Shown here: positions 9,701-16,382 of the stretch, one piece after another
Layout of the letters: every line of letters begins with the position of its first letter
Numbering within the stretch: position 1 is the stretch's first letter
NCBI GenBank assembly: GCA_945915065.1
Contig: CAMEER010000002.1
Location: forward strand, 41,263 to 105,262
DNA: 64,000 nucleotides
From: an uncultured Clostridia bacterium
Lineage (GTDB): Bacteria; Bacillota; Clostridia; Oscillospirales; Oscillospiraceae
Reading direction: 5' to 3'
Notes under the pieces: model-generated
What the model was told of the DNA's origin: nothing
The model's database searches: none
What the model saw: only the letters and a program-made list of their open reading frames with translations
Translations under genes and position numbers: made by a program

Positions 9701-9942
9701 TCAATCTTGGGTTCCTCAATCTTGGGCTCCTCAATCTTGGGCTCCTCAATCTTGGGCTCCTCAATCTTGGGTTCCTCAATCTTGGGCTCCTCGACCGTGG
9801 AATCCTCCGCCTTGGGTTCCGCGGGGGTTTCCACAGTCGTGCCGTTGGCGTCGTCATCCGCCGCGACACTGGCGATCAGGCTGGGGGAAAGCGTGAGAAG
9901 CATCACGCAGCACAGCAGCAGGGCAATAAACCGTTTTTTCAT
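6796..9942 (-). CDS. Large vWA-domain surface protein (putative fibre-tip adhesin)
   Basis: The 1048-residue protein has a signal peptide (about 1-28) and a low-complexity region with six IEEPK repeats (55-84). A von Willebrand A domain follows, with the MIDAS motif DQSGS at 194-198 and VIIVFTDGYPG further on. Two Cys clusters (CIVC at about 202-205, then CSG..GC) sit in an insertion right after the MIDAS loop. Beta-sandwich-like regions come next. The C-terminal part has a Spy0128/Cna-B-like block (EPYVFHVLKDG, then GVYTIREDTGW) typical of pilin-type isopeptide domains. No C-terminal sorting signal or membrane helix is visible. In Gram-positive pili such vWA proteins are tip adhesins; that role is inferred here. 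Confidence 0.8.
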   Translation of the reverse strand: MKKRFIALLLCCVMLLTLSPSLIASVAADDDANGTTVETPAEPKAEDSTVEEPKIEEPKIEEPKIEEPKIEEPKIEEPKIEEPKAEDETTIPAAEQSDAPVESEIIAPTVNFTNVAPFLAPVTGVPQRRAMAKTFSATPRANDTATDNGMVINKTATANGDGSYTITLEAYATGEKVITEQKTDIPTDIILVLDQSGSMDYCIVCGKEMDGYNDYHDTYVATTSVDTNNTYYIKNGNKYTDVQYCSGTHGYFWGCEGGAGWYTSEWSSNHTAANKITPKTSDNQEGTQFYEYKREACSSRLQALKNAVTSFTNAVAEKAAGKDGEIATTEDNINHRIAVVGFASSGNRGEYNQNKYENTEVFVGATQYTYGTSAQSQYGNALQSMDTAAGKNNITSSIGALDAYGGTFTNLGMEMANGIFENNPITNGQNRNRVIIVFTDGYPGTGTTVNSTVANNAVSQGYIAKQSTANDGYGATVYTVGIFSGADGTPDVSLNGVSDPNKFMHLLSSNYKNAQSYSDSSKHGTATYPAGGDSYYLSAADADSLNSIFQQISDQIETGGSGTTLSEETVIKDIVAPAFTLPEGATASDITLETWKYNGPENEWTKNADAMGATAAIGSTDTSSAVTTDNQISVTGFDFAENYVGTVTENGSVSYCGNKLVIRFKVTPRPGFFGGNGVATNTSAGVYENSTATEPVLTFQRPVVDVPLAEPAVTVPDANVYLGAYYSQTVPEDAVKMGATVKIGGYDIDFSKANDPDHPYGLEPWQVEYVTISISAAATGNGGSFENIQEDITYTVTVTVAPKTQGSSGDQKATDTGEGTIYVFRPQLTFRDSEVWYGGDAPADFAGNLAEETWVNSDGTKKHDDEGVQMLNAKPTLALDCTPDSTKIADGKINTKQDMAVDVTVKIGTADVTGKTTFKHTNCDGKQCGAPENGKFWLHVSTCTLTIEKTGGNVNEPYVFHVLKDGVKYTEVTIVGNSSVTICELPIGVYTIREDTGWSWRFTPGYGSAVTLSKANASGTIACSNRLSKPYWLNGFSTVVENVYGVQH
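9691..9795 (-). repeat. 15-bp in-frame tandem repeat encoding (V/I)EEPK
   Basis: Seven nearly identical 15-base units lie within the vWA protein gene. They encode one VEEPK and six IEEPK pentapeptides. Units differ mainly at a third codon position (ggctcc versus ggttcc), so copy number may vary between strains by slippage. Confidence 0.9.
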
Positions 9943-9960
9943 GTGCTATTCCTCCTTTTC

Positions 9961-10563
9961 TCAGCCTGTGATGCCGGACGCCACGCCGGTTCTCGACGTG
10001 GGCCAGCCTGTGGCCGCAGTAACGGTCTTGCCATTGTTGGCCGCCTGAACGGCCTGTGCGTATACCGTCACCTTGGCGGTGGCGTTCTGGTACTCGTTGC
10101 CCATGGTTTTGTTGAAGGTCACGCTGGTGAGGGCAAAGACCGGCGTGTTGCCGGTCAGAGGCGTCTCAAAATAGTACCAGCCGTCATTGCCCTTAATCCA
10201 GCCCTCGGGCATGGTCAGCTCCACCAGATCGAGGTTGGGTGTCTTGCCCTGGGCGTGCTCGTTGCCGTCGGCAAAGGTGATCTTCTTTTCAAACTTCACC
10301 CGTACCCACGCGTCGGCGGAACCCTCGGCCAGCGCGATGCGGGCGTATTTGTCCACCGTCATGCCGGGCATGATGCCGGTCTTGTTGGTGTCGTAGTCCG
10401 TGGTACACGCTTTGTCGGCGTATTCGTGCAGTTCGATATCCACGCCGCCTGTGGTGATGACATTATGGGCGACGGCTTTGGTATTGAAAAACGCCAGCGT
10501 GCCCACGGCGGCAATGGCAACGCAAATCACCAGCACCGACAGCAATAAAAGCTTTCGCTTCAT
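9961..10563 (-). CDS. TasA/camelysin-like SipW-dependent secreted protein (copy 3)
   Basis: This 200-residue protein has a Lys/Arg-rich start, a hydrophobic segment and a SipW-type signal (GTLAFFNTKAVAHNVI), followed by a camelysin-like domain with VDIELHEY and SADAWVRVKFEK. It probably forms or caps an extracellular fibre after SipW cleavage. It lies 18 bases upstream of the vWA gene and 147 bases downstream of copy 2; the larger gap holds two strong hairpins. Confidence 0.75.
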   Translation of the reverse strand: MKRKLLLLSVLVICVAIAAVGTLAFFNTKAVAHNVITTGGVDIELHEYADKACTTDYDTNKTGIMPGMTVDKYARIALAEGSADAWVRVKFEKKITFADGNEHAQGKTPNLDLVELTMPEGWIKGNDGWYYFETPLTGNTPVFALTSVTFNKTMGNEYQNATAKVTVYAQAVQAANNGKTVTAATGWPTSRTGVASGITG

Positions 10564-10633
10564 GTTTCTGCTCCTCTCCTGTTGTTCTTCTTTGTCCCGC
10601 CGGGACGGGCCTTATGGCCGATACAGGCCACAG

Positions 10634-10695
10634 GAGAGCATCCGAACAGACCGGGTGCTCTCGTGCGGCCTGCACCCCCGAAGGGGTGCAAGGCC
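10634..10695 (-). other. Two tandem hairpins between TasA-like genes 2 and 3
   Basis: Inverted repeats at 10634-10662 (GAGAGCA/TGCTCTC) and 10667-10695 (GGCCTGCACCCC against GGGGTGCAAGGCC, one mismatch) lie in the 147-base gap. Neither is followed by a T run, so they look more like RNA-stabilising or processing structures than full terminators. Confidence 0.65.
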
Positions 10696-10710
10696 GGATA
10701 TGTGGGGGAA

Positions 10711-11499
10711 TTACTGCCAGTTGGTAGCAGTGCCGCCGAAGGGGTTGAACTGCGCGCCGAAAGCAGCGGTGATGGCATCATCAACGGTGTCGAAGCCGTC
10801 AGCCTGAACGGCAACAGCCATAACGGGGCAACTGACAGTGCCATTCAGGATGCTCAGATCGGCATTGGGGAAGCGGGTGTCAATGTAGTCGCCCTGGGCA
10901 TCCATGTCAACATGGCTGTCCAGATACACGCCGGAAACAAACTGCTCGCTGGTATCACCGGCAGCCAGAGTCTGATAGTAGTCGGCGTAGTAGACGTTAT
11001 AAGCAACGCCGCCAATGGTGGTCTCGAAGTAGTTCCACTTGCCATTGTGCTTCCAGTTCCACTGCACGCCCTCGGTGCTGACACCATTCTCATTGCCGAA
11101 GTTGAAGTGCAGGATGTTTGCACCGGCGTTGAAGGTCTCATAGCCATCGTCCAGATCGGAGGGGATGGCAAAATAGGCGCGGACATAGGCATCGGACTTG
11201 CCGGTGTTCTTGATGGTGACGATCTTGTCGATGTAGTTCTCGGCAACGGGCTGACCGAAGGCATCTTTATCGCCCTGGGCAGAGCCGACAATAGGCATCA
11301 GCACCTGCTCCTGCTCAAAATCTTCCAGTTCGGTACCGTCCTCGTTGACCTGCTGCTCGATCAGCTCGATCTTTACACCACCGGCGGTAAAAGTATTGGT
11401 GGCCTCGTCGGTATCGGTGAAGTACGCCAAGGTGGCGCCGCCGACGGCCACGACAGCCAGCGCCACGCACAGGCACAGCGCTACGATTTTCTTCTTCAT
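10711..11499 (-). CDS. TasA/camelysin-like SipW-dependent secreted protein (copy 2)
   Basis: This 262-residue protein begins MKKKIVALCLCVALAVV and has the classic SipW-dependent signal GATLAYFTDTDEATNTFTAG. The TasA family domain then carries KIVTIKNTGKSDAYVRAYF. TasA subunits are exported, cleaved by SipW and assemble into fibres through their N-terminal strand. The start at 11499 follows AGGAAAGAGG; a TTG two codons upstream is less likely. Copies 1 and 2 are nearest sipW and are the best candidates for major subunits. Confidence 0.85.
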   Translation of the reverse strand: MKKKIVALCLCVALAVVAVGGATLAYFTDTDEATNTFTAGGVKIELIEQQVNEDGTELEDFEQEQVLMPIVGSAQGDKDAFGQPVAENYIDKIVTIKNTGKSDAYVRAYFAIPSDLDDGYETFNAGANILHFNFGNENGVSTEGVQWNWKHNGKWNYFETTIGGVAYNVYYADYYQTLAAGDTSEQFVSGVYLDSHVDMDAQGDYIDTRFPNADLSILNGTVSCPVMAVAVQADGFDTVDDAITAAFGAQFNPFGGTATNWQ

Positions 11500-11563
11500 G
11501 TTCAATTCCTCTTTCCTGATAAAGATGTATTTATGTTACTGGGTGTCCAGTTACATACGGAAA

Positions 11564-12199
11564 TCAGTTGAAAGCCTCCCAGGCAGCATCCGCAGTGGCA
11601 AAGCCGTCCGCCTGAATGGCGTAAGCGTTGACGGTGATGGTCATGCCTTCGATAGTGGCCAACTGCGTGTTGGTGATGGTGCTGGGGACGGTGATGCTGT
11701 CAAACAGAGCGTCCAGCGCCACATCAGCGGTGGGAGCCGCAACGGTCTCCTTGTACCAGAACTCATAGGTGCGGGTATTGGCGGTGGTATCCTCGGTGTT
11801 GCCCTTGGCAATCCAGTTGGCGGCGTTATAGCCGGTGAAAATGCTGGTCAGGTCAGCGCCGTTGGGTTTAAAGATGTCGTCCAGTTCAGCGGCCTTGGAG
11901 AAGGTGACTGTCATCTTGATGTAGGAGCTTTCGCTGCCCTTCAGAACGGTGACCATGGGATCCTTGTTATAGGTATGGCCGGGGATCAGCTTGTAGCTGT
12001 TTGCCTTGACACGGTCTGCGTTCGGGACGAGCGTGCCATCAGCATTGACCTGGGCTTCGTCCAGCTTGATCTGCACGTTACCAACGGTAAACGTATTGGT
12101 AACCGTGTCGTGAGAGGTCAGGTATGCCAACGTGGTACCGGCGATGGTCAGGACGGCCAGCGCCACACACAGACATGCCACCAAAAATTTTTTCTTCAT
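11564..12199 (-). CDS. TasA/camelysin-like SipW-dependent secreted protein (copy 1)
   Basis: The 211-residue protein has an MKKKFLVACLCVALAVL leader and the SipW-type cleavage region TTLAYLTSHDTVTNTFTVGN. A TasA-like domain follows (VTVLKGSESSYIKMTVTFSK). Its signal region closely resembles that of copy 2, suggesting duplication. It directly follows sipW in the transcript (117-base gap), the usual arrangement for SipW and its substrates. Confidence 0.85.
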   Translation of the reverse strand: MKKKFLVACLCVALAVLTIAGTTLAYLTSHDTVTNTFTVGNVQIKLDEAQVNADGTLVPNADRVKANSYKLIPGHTYNKDPMVTVLKGSESSYIKMTVTFSKAAELDDIFKPNGADLTSIFTGYNAANWIAKGNTEDTTANTRTYEFWYKETVAAPTADVALDALFDSITVPSTITNTQLATIEGMTITVNAYAIQADGFATADAAWEAFN

Positions 12200-12315
12200 G
12201 CTTCCTTTGTCCTTTCATTTCATGTTTTTATGTCGTCGGCGGATGCCGAAGCCATACAAAATCAGGGAAACGGAACGTCACATCCAACCGGTTCCTCAGC
12301 AGAAACGGAGATGGC

Positions 12316-12885
12316 TCACTGCCGGTTTTCGGAGGGTTCCGCAGGGGCCGCCCGCTCGCCCTCCCCGCCGGACTTGCCCTTTTTCTCCGATGCGAAGATG
12401 TCGGGCAGGAACACCAGCAGCAACAGCACCGCCGCCGCGGAAATGGCCACATAAGTGCCGGGGGGATGCTGGATGTAATTGGCCACATAGCCCAGACCGG
12501 GAATGGTGAACACCGGCGTGCCGATGACGTTCTTATAATGGACCAGACTGCCGTCCTCGGCGGTGTTAGCGTCGCCCTTGGTGCGGAAGCGGATCACGGC
12601 GGGGTCTTCCTCGTCCGGGACGATCCCCACAACCCGGTGGGTGGCCACCGTGTCTTCATCCAGCATAAAAGTTATGACGGTGCCGGGGTGAATATCCATG
12701 GTGTCGATCTTCTTCACATAGATCAGGGAACCGGTATGGTAGGCGGGCTCCATGGAGCCGGAGAGTACGGTGAACACCTGCAGCCCCACCAGCCGCGCGC
12801 CGGCCAGCAGCAGCGCCAGCACCACCACCAGCGCCACCAGCACGGTGCTGACGATATTCCATACTTTTTTTAAGGTCGGATTCAT
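12316..12885 (-). CDS. sipW: Signal peptidase I, SipW (ER/archaeal) type
   Basis: This 189-residue membrane protease has a transmembrane segment (about 12-34), the catalytic Ser44 in SGSMEP, and His83 in ATHRVVG where ordinary bacterial signal peptidases have Lys. That Ser-His arrangement marks the ER/archaeal-type group, of which Bacillus SipW processes TasA. A second membrane segment lies near 147-165, followed by a basic and acidic tail. The TasA-like products encoded next to it carry matching cleavage regions. The gene overlaps the end of the small upstream ORF by 4 bases, suggesting coupled translation. Confidence 0.92.
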   Translation of the reverse strand: MNPTLKKVWNIVSTVLVALVVVLALLLAGARLVGLQVFTVLSGSMEPAYHTGSLIYVKKIDTMDIHPGTVITFMLDEDTVATHRVVGIVPDEEDPAVIRFRTKGDANTAEDGSLVHYKNVIGTPVFTIPGLGYVANYIQHPPGTYVAISAAAVLLLLVFLPDIFASEKKGKSGGEGERAAPAEPSENRQ

Positions 12886-13082
12886 CTTTCTTCTCTCTTT
12901 CCTCGCTGTTCGGGCCGGATATGGGGCTCGATAAAGCTGTCGATCTGCTGCAGGTGATCCCTTGTCAAATTTTGTAAGTGTTCACTACATACAGGCGTAA
13001 TAATAAGCGCTTTCCCCGAAAAAAGCTTACTTTTGTTGAGAGAGATACAAAATGAACCATCGTCTCTATCATGGTTTGCCAT
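12882..13082 (-). CDS. Small 66-residue protein at the head of the sipW operon, function unknown
   Basis: An ATG at 13082 starts a 66-codon frame ending in a 4-base overlap with sipW. It lies about 20 bases behind the predicted start of transcription and is the only frame that couples into sipW. The product is polar, with a central hydrophobic stretch (GKALIITPV) and a C-terminal part rich in charged residues (SEHLQNLTRDHLQQID); no family was recognised. The ribosome binding site is weak (ACGGA). The frame continues upstream to 13238, but that part would precede the promoter. It may be a true small protein or only a coupling leader. Confidence 0.5.
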   Translation of the reverse strand: MANHDRDDGSFCISLNKSKLFSGKALIITPVCSEHLQNLTRDHLQQIDSFIEPHIRPEQRGKREER

Positions 13083-13106
13083 TCCGTCCGCTCTCTTATT
13101 GCTCGT

Positions 13107-13135
13107 ATCATAGCATATTTCAAACGATATTGCAA
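13107..13135 (-). promoter_or_regulatory. Predicted promoter of the sipW-tasA-sortase operon
   Basis: On the minus strand, TTGCAA (13130-13135) and TATGAT (13107-13112) are 17 bases apart. The predicted transcript begins about 20 bases before the 66-codon ORF. Confidence 0.7.
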
Positions 13136-13154
13136 TAACTTTCATATAAAATTT

Positions 13155-13196
13155 GCGACACTTCCACAATATCCCAGTTTTGTCGGAAAGTGTCGC
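13155..13196. promoter_or_regulatory. Inverted repeat upstream of the sipW promoter, possible operator
   Basis: GCGACACTTCC (13155-13165) and GGAAAGTGTCGC (13185-13196) form an interrupted inverted repeat with a 19-base spacer, ending 20 bases upstream of the -35 box. A second, perfect palindrome TAAGCAATTGCTTA is at 13232-13245. The 160-base region is clearly more AT-rich than its surroundings, and no terminator run follows, so DNA binding is more likely than an RNA hairpin. Confidence 0.5.
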
Positions 13197-13242
13197 ATAT
13201 CGTCGTATTTCTTTATGAAGTTTTATAAATATAAGCAATTGC

Positions 13243-14166
13243 TTAGTATATTTGCTTTTTCAAGGCGCAGCACAAGGGGTGGAAGGTCATGGGCCACACG
13301 GCGCCGGCAAACAGTACCATCACGGCATAGCGCACGGCACCGCCCACCTCCGCGCCCAGCAGCGCGATCAACGGCGCTTTCAGTCCGGCCTTGATGGCTA
13401 CGGTCAGGGCAAGGCCGCCCACCAGCTTAATGGCCTGCACATACCAGACGGCCCGGGTGTCAAAGTGGATGAACGTCACGTCCAGCCACCATGCTGCCAG
13501 CAGCCCCAGCGTCGCGCCCAGCAGCTTCCACGCGTTTTCCACGCCGAAGGCCAGATTTTCCGCGTCCACATCCGCTGGGAAGCGATACAGTGACACGAAC
13601 AGCAGATATCCCACGGACAGGGCGATCATCACCGCAATGACTGCGGCCATCAGGCCGGGCCGGCTGTCGCTGCGCTCCATGACGGGATAGAGGGTCAGCA
13701 GCAAAATTACGGCGGTGACGGCGGCCACACCCACGTCCAGCGGCGTGTGGACGCCCAGATACATGCGGGAAAAGGGCACCAGCACCGCAATGACAATGGC
13801 GGTCACCCGCACCCATTTGCGTCGGGTGAACCGGGCAATGCCGCCGAAGGTGCCCACAGCGTTCTGGGCGTGTCCGCTGGGGAAAGAGTAGCCGGCGGCC
13901 TGGGCGCGGGCACTTTCCACAATGGTAAAATTGCTGTCCAGCAACCACGGGCGGGGGATGCGGCACAGCAGCTTCAGAAACTGATTCAGTACTGTACCGG
14001 CAAAGCCCACCGCCAGCAGATAGTAGCCGTGACGCTTGCTGACACACCAGAATACAAACAGAGCCACCACCATAAAGACGGTCTCCTCCCCCAGCCGGGT
14101 GATGACAGACATAACAGTATCGAAAAACGGTGTACGAACGGACTCCAGAGCGTATAAGACCTGCAT
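13243..14166 (-). CDS. PAP2-family membrane phosphatase
   Basis: This 307-residue multi-spanning protein has all three PAP2 signatures: KLLCRIPRP, PSGH and SRMYLGVHTPLD. The family dephosphorylates lipid phosphates such as phosphatidate, phosphatidylglycerol phosphate or undecaprenyl pyrophosphate at the membrane. After the PAP2 core come about four more hydrophobic segments of unknown role. The start at 14166 (MQVLYALES) follows GGGAGGT at good spacing; the frame is open further upstream but has no ribosome binding site there. Confidence 0.88.
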   Translation of the reverse strand: MQVLYALESVRTPFFDTVMSVITRLGEETVFMVVALFVFWCVSKRHGYYLLAVGFAGTVLNQFLKLLCRIPRPWLLDSNFTIVESARAQAAGYSFPSGHAQNAVGTFGGIARFTRRKWVRVTAIVIAVLVPFSRMYLGVHTPLDVGVAAVTAVILLLTLYPVMERSDSRPGLMAAVIAVMIALSVGYLLFVSLYRFPADVDAENLAFGVENAWKLLGATLGLLAAWWLDVTFIHFDTRAVWYVQAIKLVGGLALTVAIKAGLKAPLIALLGAEVGGAVRYAVMVLFAGAVWPMTFHPLCCALKKQIY

Positions 14167-14231
14167 AGGCATACCTCCCATATTGTTTTTCTCCAGTATA
14201 GCCATTTTCCGGCGCCATTGCAACGCGCCGC

Positions 14232-14269
14232 AAAAAAAGTGCCTCCGGCCTGATGCCGGAGGCACTTTT
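14232..14269 (-). terminator. Terminator after ridA
   Basis: A perfect stem (AGTGCCTCCGGC/GCCGGAGGCACT) is followed by a run of seven T on the minus strand, 10 bases past the ridA stop. Confidence 0.9.
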
Positions 14270-14279
14270 GGAAAAGGCG

Positions 14280-14660
14280 TTACTTGACGCAGATGGTCTC
14301 GATCTCCACCAGCGCGCCCTTGGGCAGAGCACCGACTTCCACGGCGGAGCGGGCGGGATACTGGCCCTCGGTGAAGAACTCCGCATACACGGCGTTCATG
14401 GCGGCGAAATCACCCATGTTCTGCAAAAATACGGTGGTCTTGACCACATTGTCCATGGTCAGGCCGGCCTCGGTCAGAATGGCCTTGATATTGGTCAGCA
14501 CCTGGCGGGTCTGCTCGGTGATACCGCCGGGGACAAATTCGCCGGTAGCGGGATCAAAGGGTACCTGACCGGAGGTGACGACAAAGGCGCCGCAGTCAAT
14601 AGCCTGGGAATAGGGACCGATGGCGGCAGGGGCCTTGGCGGTGGAAATGATCTTTTTCAT
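14280..14660 (-). CDS. ridA: RidA family imine/enamine deaminase
   Basis: This 126-residue protein matches the RidA (YjgF/YER057c/UK114) family over its full length. Visible landmarks are KAPAAIGPYSQAI near the start, SGQVPFDP, and the C-terminal RSAVEVGALPKGALVEIE, whose Arg binds the substrate carboxylate. RidA hydrolyses reactive enamines and imines released by PLP enzymes. It stands alone, with its own promoter (14693-14721) and terminator. Confidence 0.93.
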   Translation of the reverse strand: MKKIISTAKAPAAIGPYSQAIDCGAFVVTSGQVPFDPATGEFVPGGITEQTRQVLTNIKAILTEAGLTMDNVVKTTVFLQNMGDFAAMNAVYAEFFTEGQYPARSAVEVGALPKGALVEIETICVK

Positions 14661-14692
14661 GGGAACATCCTCCTTCTTCGTTCTGTGCTTTT

Positions 14693-14721
14693 ATGGTACA
14701 CCACTGACAGCAAAAAGTCAA
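14693..14721 (-). promoter_or_regulatory. Predicted promoter of ridA
   Basis: On the minus strand, TTGACT (14716-14721) and TACCAT (14693-14698) are 17 bases apart, about 33 bases upstream of the ridA start. Confidence 0.6.
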
Positions 14722-14809
14722 CGAGGAACCAATCCCGACCCGGCACAGTATACTGATGCAGGGAGAGTGTTTCTCCCCCGCGGGGTTTTATGAAAGAAAT
14801 GAGGCGTAT

Positions 14810-15574
14810 ATGAACAATATCATCTCGATCCGCGATGCCGCCCTGACATATCAGGCCCGCAACGGCGAGGTGGAGGCGCTGCGGAGCGTATCCTTTGATG
14901 TGGCAGAGGGGGAATTTGTCAGCATCGTGGGCCCCTCCGGCTGCGGAAAATCCACACTGCTGGGCGTTCTTGCAGGTCTGGAAACGCTGGACGGCGGCAC
15001 GGTGGCACTTTGCGGTACGCCGGTCTCCGGCGCCAGCGGACGGATGGGCTTTATGCCCCAGCGGGATCAGCTGTTTGAATGGCGGACCATCCGGGACAAC
15101 GTGATGCTGGGGCTTCAGATCCGCCGTGACCGGGACGACACCCACCGCAAACATGCGGAGACGCTGCTGGAGCGCTACGGGCTTGCGGAATTTGCCGAAA
15201 AACGGCCGGAGCAGCTGTCCGGCGGTATGCGCCAGCGGTGCGCCCTGATCCGGACACTGGCCACCGATCCAGATATCCTGCTGCTGGATGAACCGTTCTC
15301 CGCACTGGACTATCAAACGCGGCTGGCAGTATCCGGCGACATCTGGCGCATTATCCGCAGCGAGGGAAAAACGGCGCTGCTGGTCACCCACGATATCTCC
15401 GAAGCGGTCAGTATGTCAGACAGGGTGGTGGTGCTGTCGCGGCGGCCCGCCGTGGTCAAGGCGGTGTTTGACATGGGGGAACTGCGGCAGCTTGATCCCA
15501 TGCAGCGGCGGGAAAGCCCGGCCTTCCCCCGTTTTTTTGACGCCATATGGAAGGAGCTGGAGCTGCATGAATAG
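14810..15574 (+). CDS. ABC transporter ATP-binding protein (nitrate/sulfonate/pyrimidine class)
   Basis: The 254-residue ATPase has Walker A GPSGCGKST, signature LSGGMRQR and Walker B ILLLDEPF, and the VTHDISEAV H-loop region typical of the SsuB/TauB/ThiZ group. It powers the permease and lipoprotein encoded next, with which it forms a three-gene importer. The start at 14810 (MNNIISIRD) follows GAGG and fits family length; the frame extends 18 codons upstream. It overlaps the permease gene by 8 bases. The substrate is unknown. Confidence 0.9.
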   Translation: MNNIISIRDAALTYQARNGEVEALRSVSFDVAEGEFVSIVGPSGCGKSTLLGVLAGLETLDGGTVALCGTPVSGASGRMGFMPQRDQLFEWRTIRDNVMLGLQIRRDRDDTHRKHAETLLERYGLAEFAEKRPEQLSGGMRQRCALIRTLATDPDILLLDEPFSALDYQTRLAVSGDIWRIIRSEGKTALLVTHDISEAVSMSDRVVVLSRRPAVVKAVFDMGELRQLDPMQRRESPAFPRFFDAIWKELELHE

Positions 15575-16382
15575 ACCGGCCGTATCACCCAAGCGGGAGC
15601 GCTATCTGCTCCTGCTGCGGCGGCAGAACCGCCGGGTACGGGTCTGGCAGATCGCCATACTGGTGGGCTTTTTTGCCCTTTGGGAGCTGAACTGTCAGAT
15701 CGGGCTCAGCGACGGATTTCTGGTCAGCTGCCCCAGCCGTATCGCGGCAACGTTCGTGCGTCTGTGCCGCAGCGGTGATGTTCTGGTGCATGTAGGCACC
15801 TCCTGCTGGGAGACAGCGGTGGGGTTCCTGCTGGGGACCGCCATCGGTACGCTGGTTGCCGTGGCCATGTGGTGGTGGCCTACCCTCAGCCGTGTGCTGG
15901 ATCCGTACCTTGTGGTGCTCAACGCCCTGCCGAAAACGGCGTTGGGACCCATTTTCATCGTGTGGATGGGCGCAGGGACCGGGGCCATTATCGTTATGAC
16001 GCTGGCCATCTCTCTGATCGTCACCATTCTGAATATGTATGAGGGCTTCCGTGCCACGGACGCCCAGAAAATGCGGCTTATGGCCGCCATGGGGGCCAGC
16101 CGGTGGCAGACGCTGCGGATGCTGGTGTTTCCCGCCAACTATGCCACGCTGCTCAACACCCTGAAGGTCAACGTGGGCCTTTCGTGGGTGGGCGTCATCA
16201 TGGGAGAGTTTCTTGTCTCACGGGCCGGTCTGGGTTACCTGATCGTCTACGGCTCCCAGGTATTCAACATGGATCTGGTGATGACCAGTGTGCTGCTGCT
16301 GCTGGTGGCCGCGGTGGTCATGTACCGGCTGGTGCTGTGGGTGGAAAGAATACTGTATCATTTATTGGGGGTAAAAGCATGA
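15567..16382 (+). CDS. ABC transporter permease (SsuC/ThiX-like)
   Basis: This 271-residue membrane protein has about six hydrophobic segments and an EAA-type loop (MRLMAAMGASRWQTLRMLVF) that contacts the ATPase. It belongs to the BPD permease family used for nitrate, sulfonates, taurine and thiamine precursors. The start inside the end of the ATPase gene at 15567 gives the usual family length and starts with a basic region before the first membrane segment. It ends in an ATGA overlap with the binding-protein gene. Confidence 0.9.
   Translation: MNRPAVSPKRERYLLLLRRQNRRVRVWQIAILVGFFALWELNCQIGLSDGFLVSCPSRIAATFVRLCRSGDVLVHVGTSCWETAVGFLLGTAIGTLVAVAMWWWPTLSRVLDPYLVVLNALPKTALGPIFIVWMGAGTGAIIVMTLAISLIVTILNMYEGFRATDAQKMRLMAAMGASRWQTLRMLVFPANYATLLNTLKVNVGLSWVGVIMGEFLVSRAGLGYLIVYGSQVFNMDLVMTSVLLLLVAAVVMYRLVLWVERILYHLLGVKA

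Noticed and set aside
9691-9795. Short regularly repeated units that could suggest a CRISPR array
   Set aside because: They are contiguous 15-base coding repeats with no spacers, in frame within the vWA gene.
14661-14809. Possible thiamine (TPP) riboswitch before the ABC importer
   Set aside because: The binding protein is NMT1/THI5-like, but the conserved CTGAGA and ACCTGATCTGG blocks are absent; only a loose CTGATGCAGGG was found.
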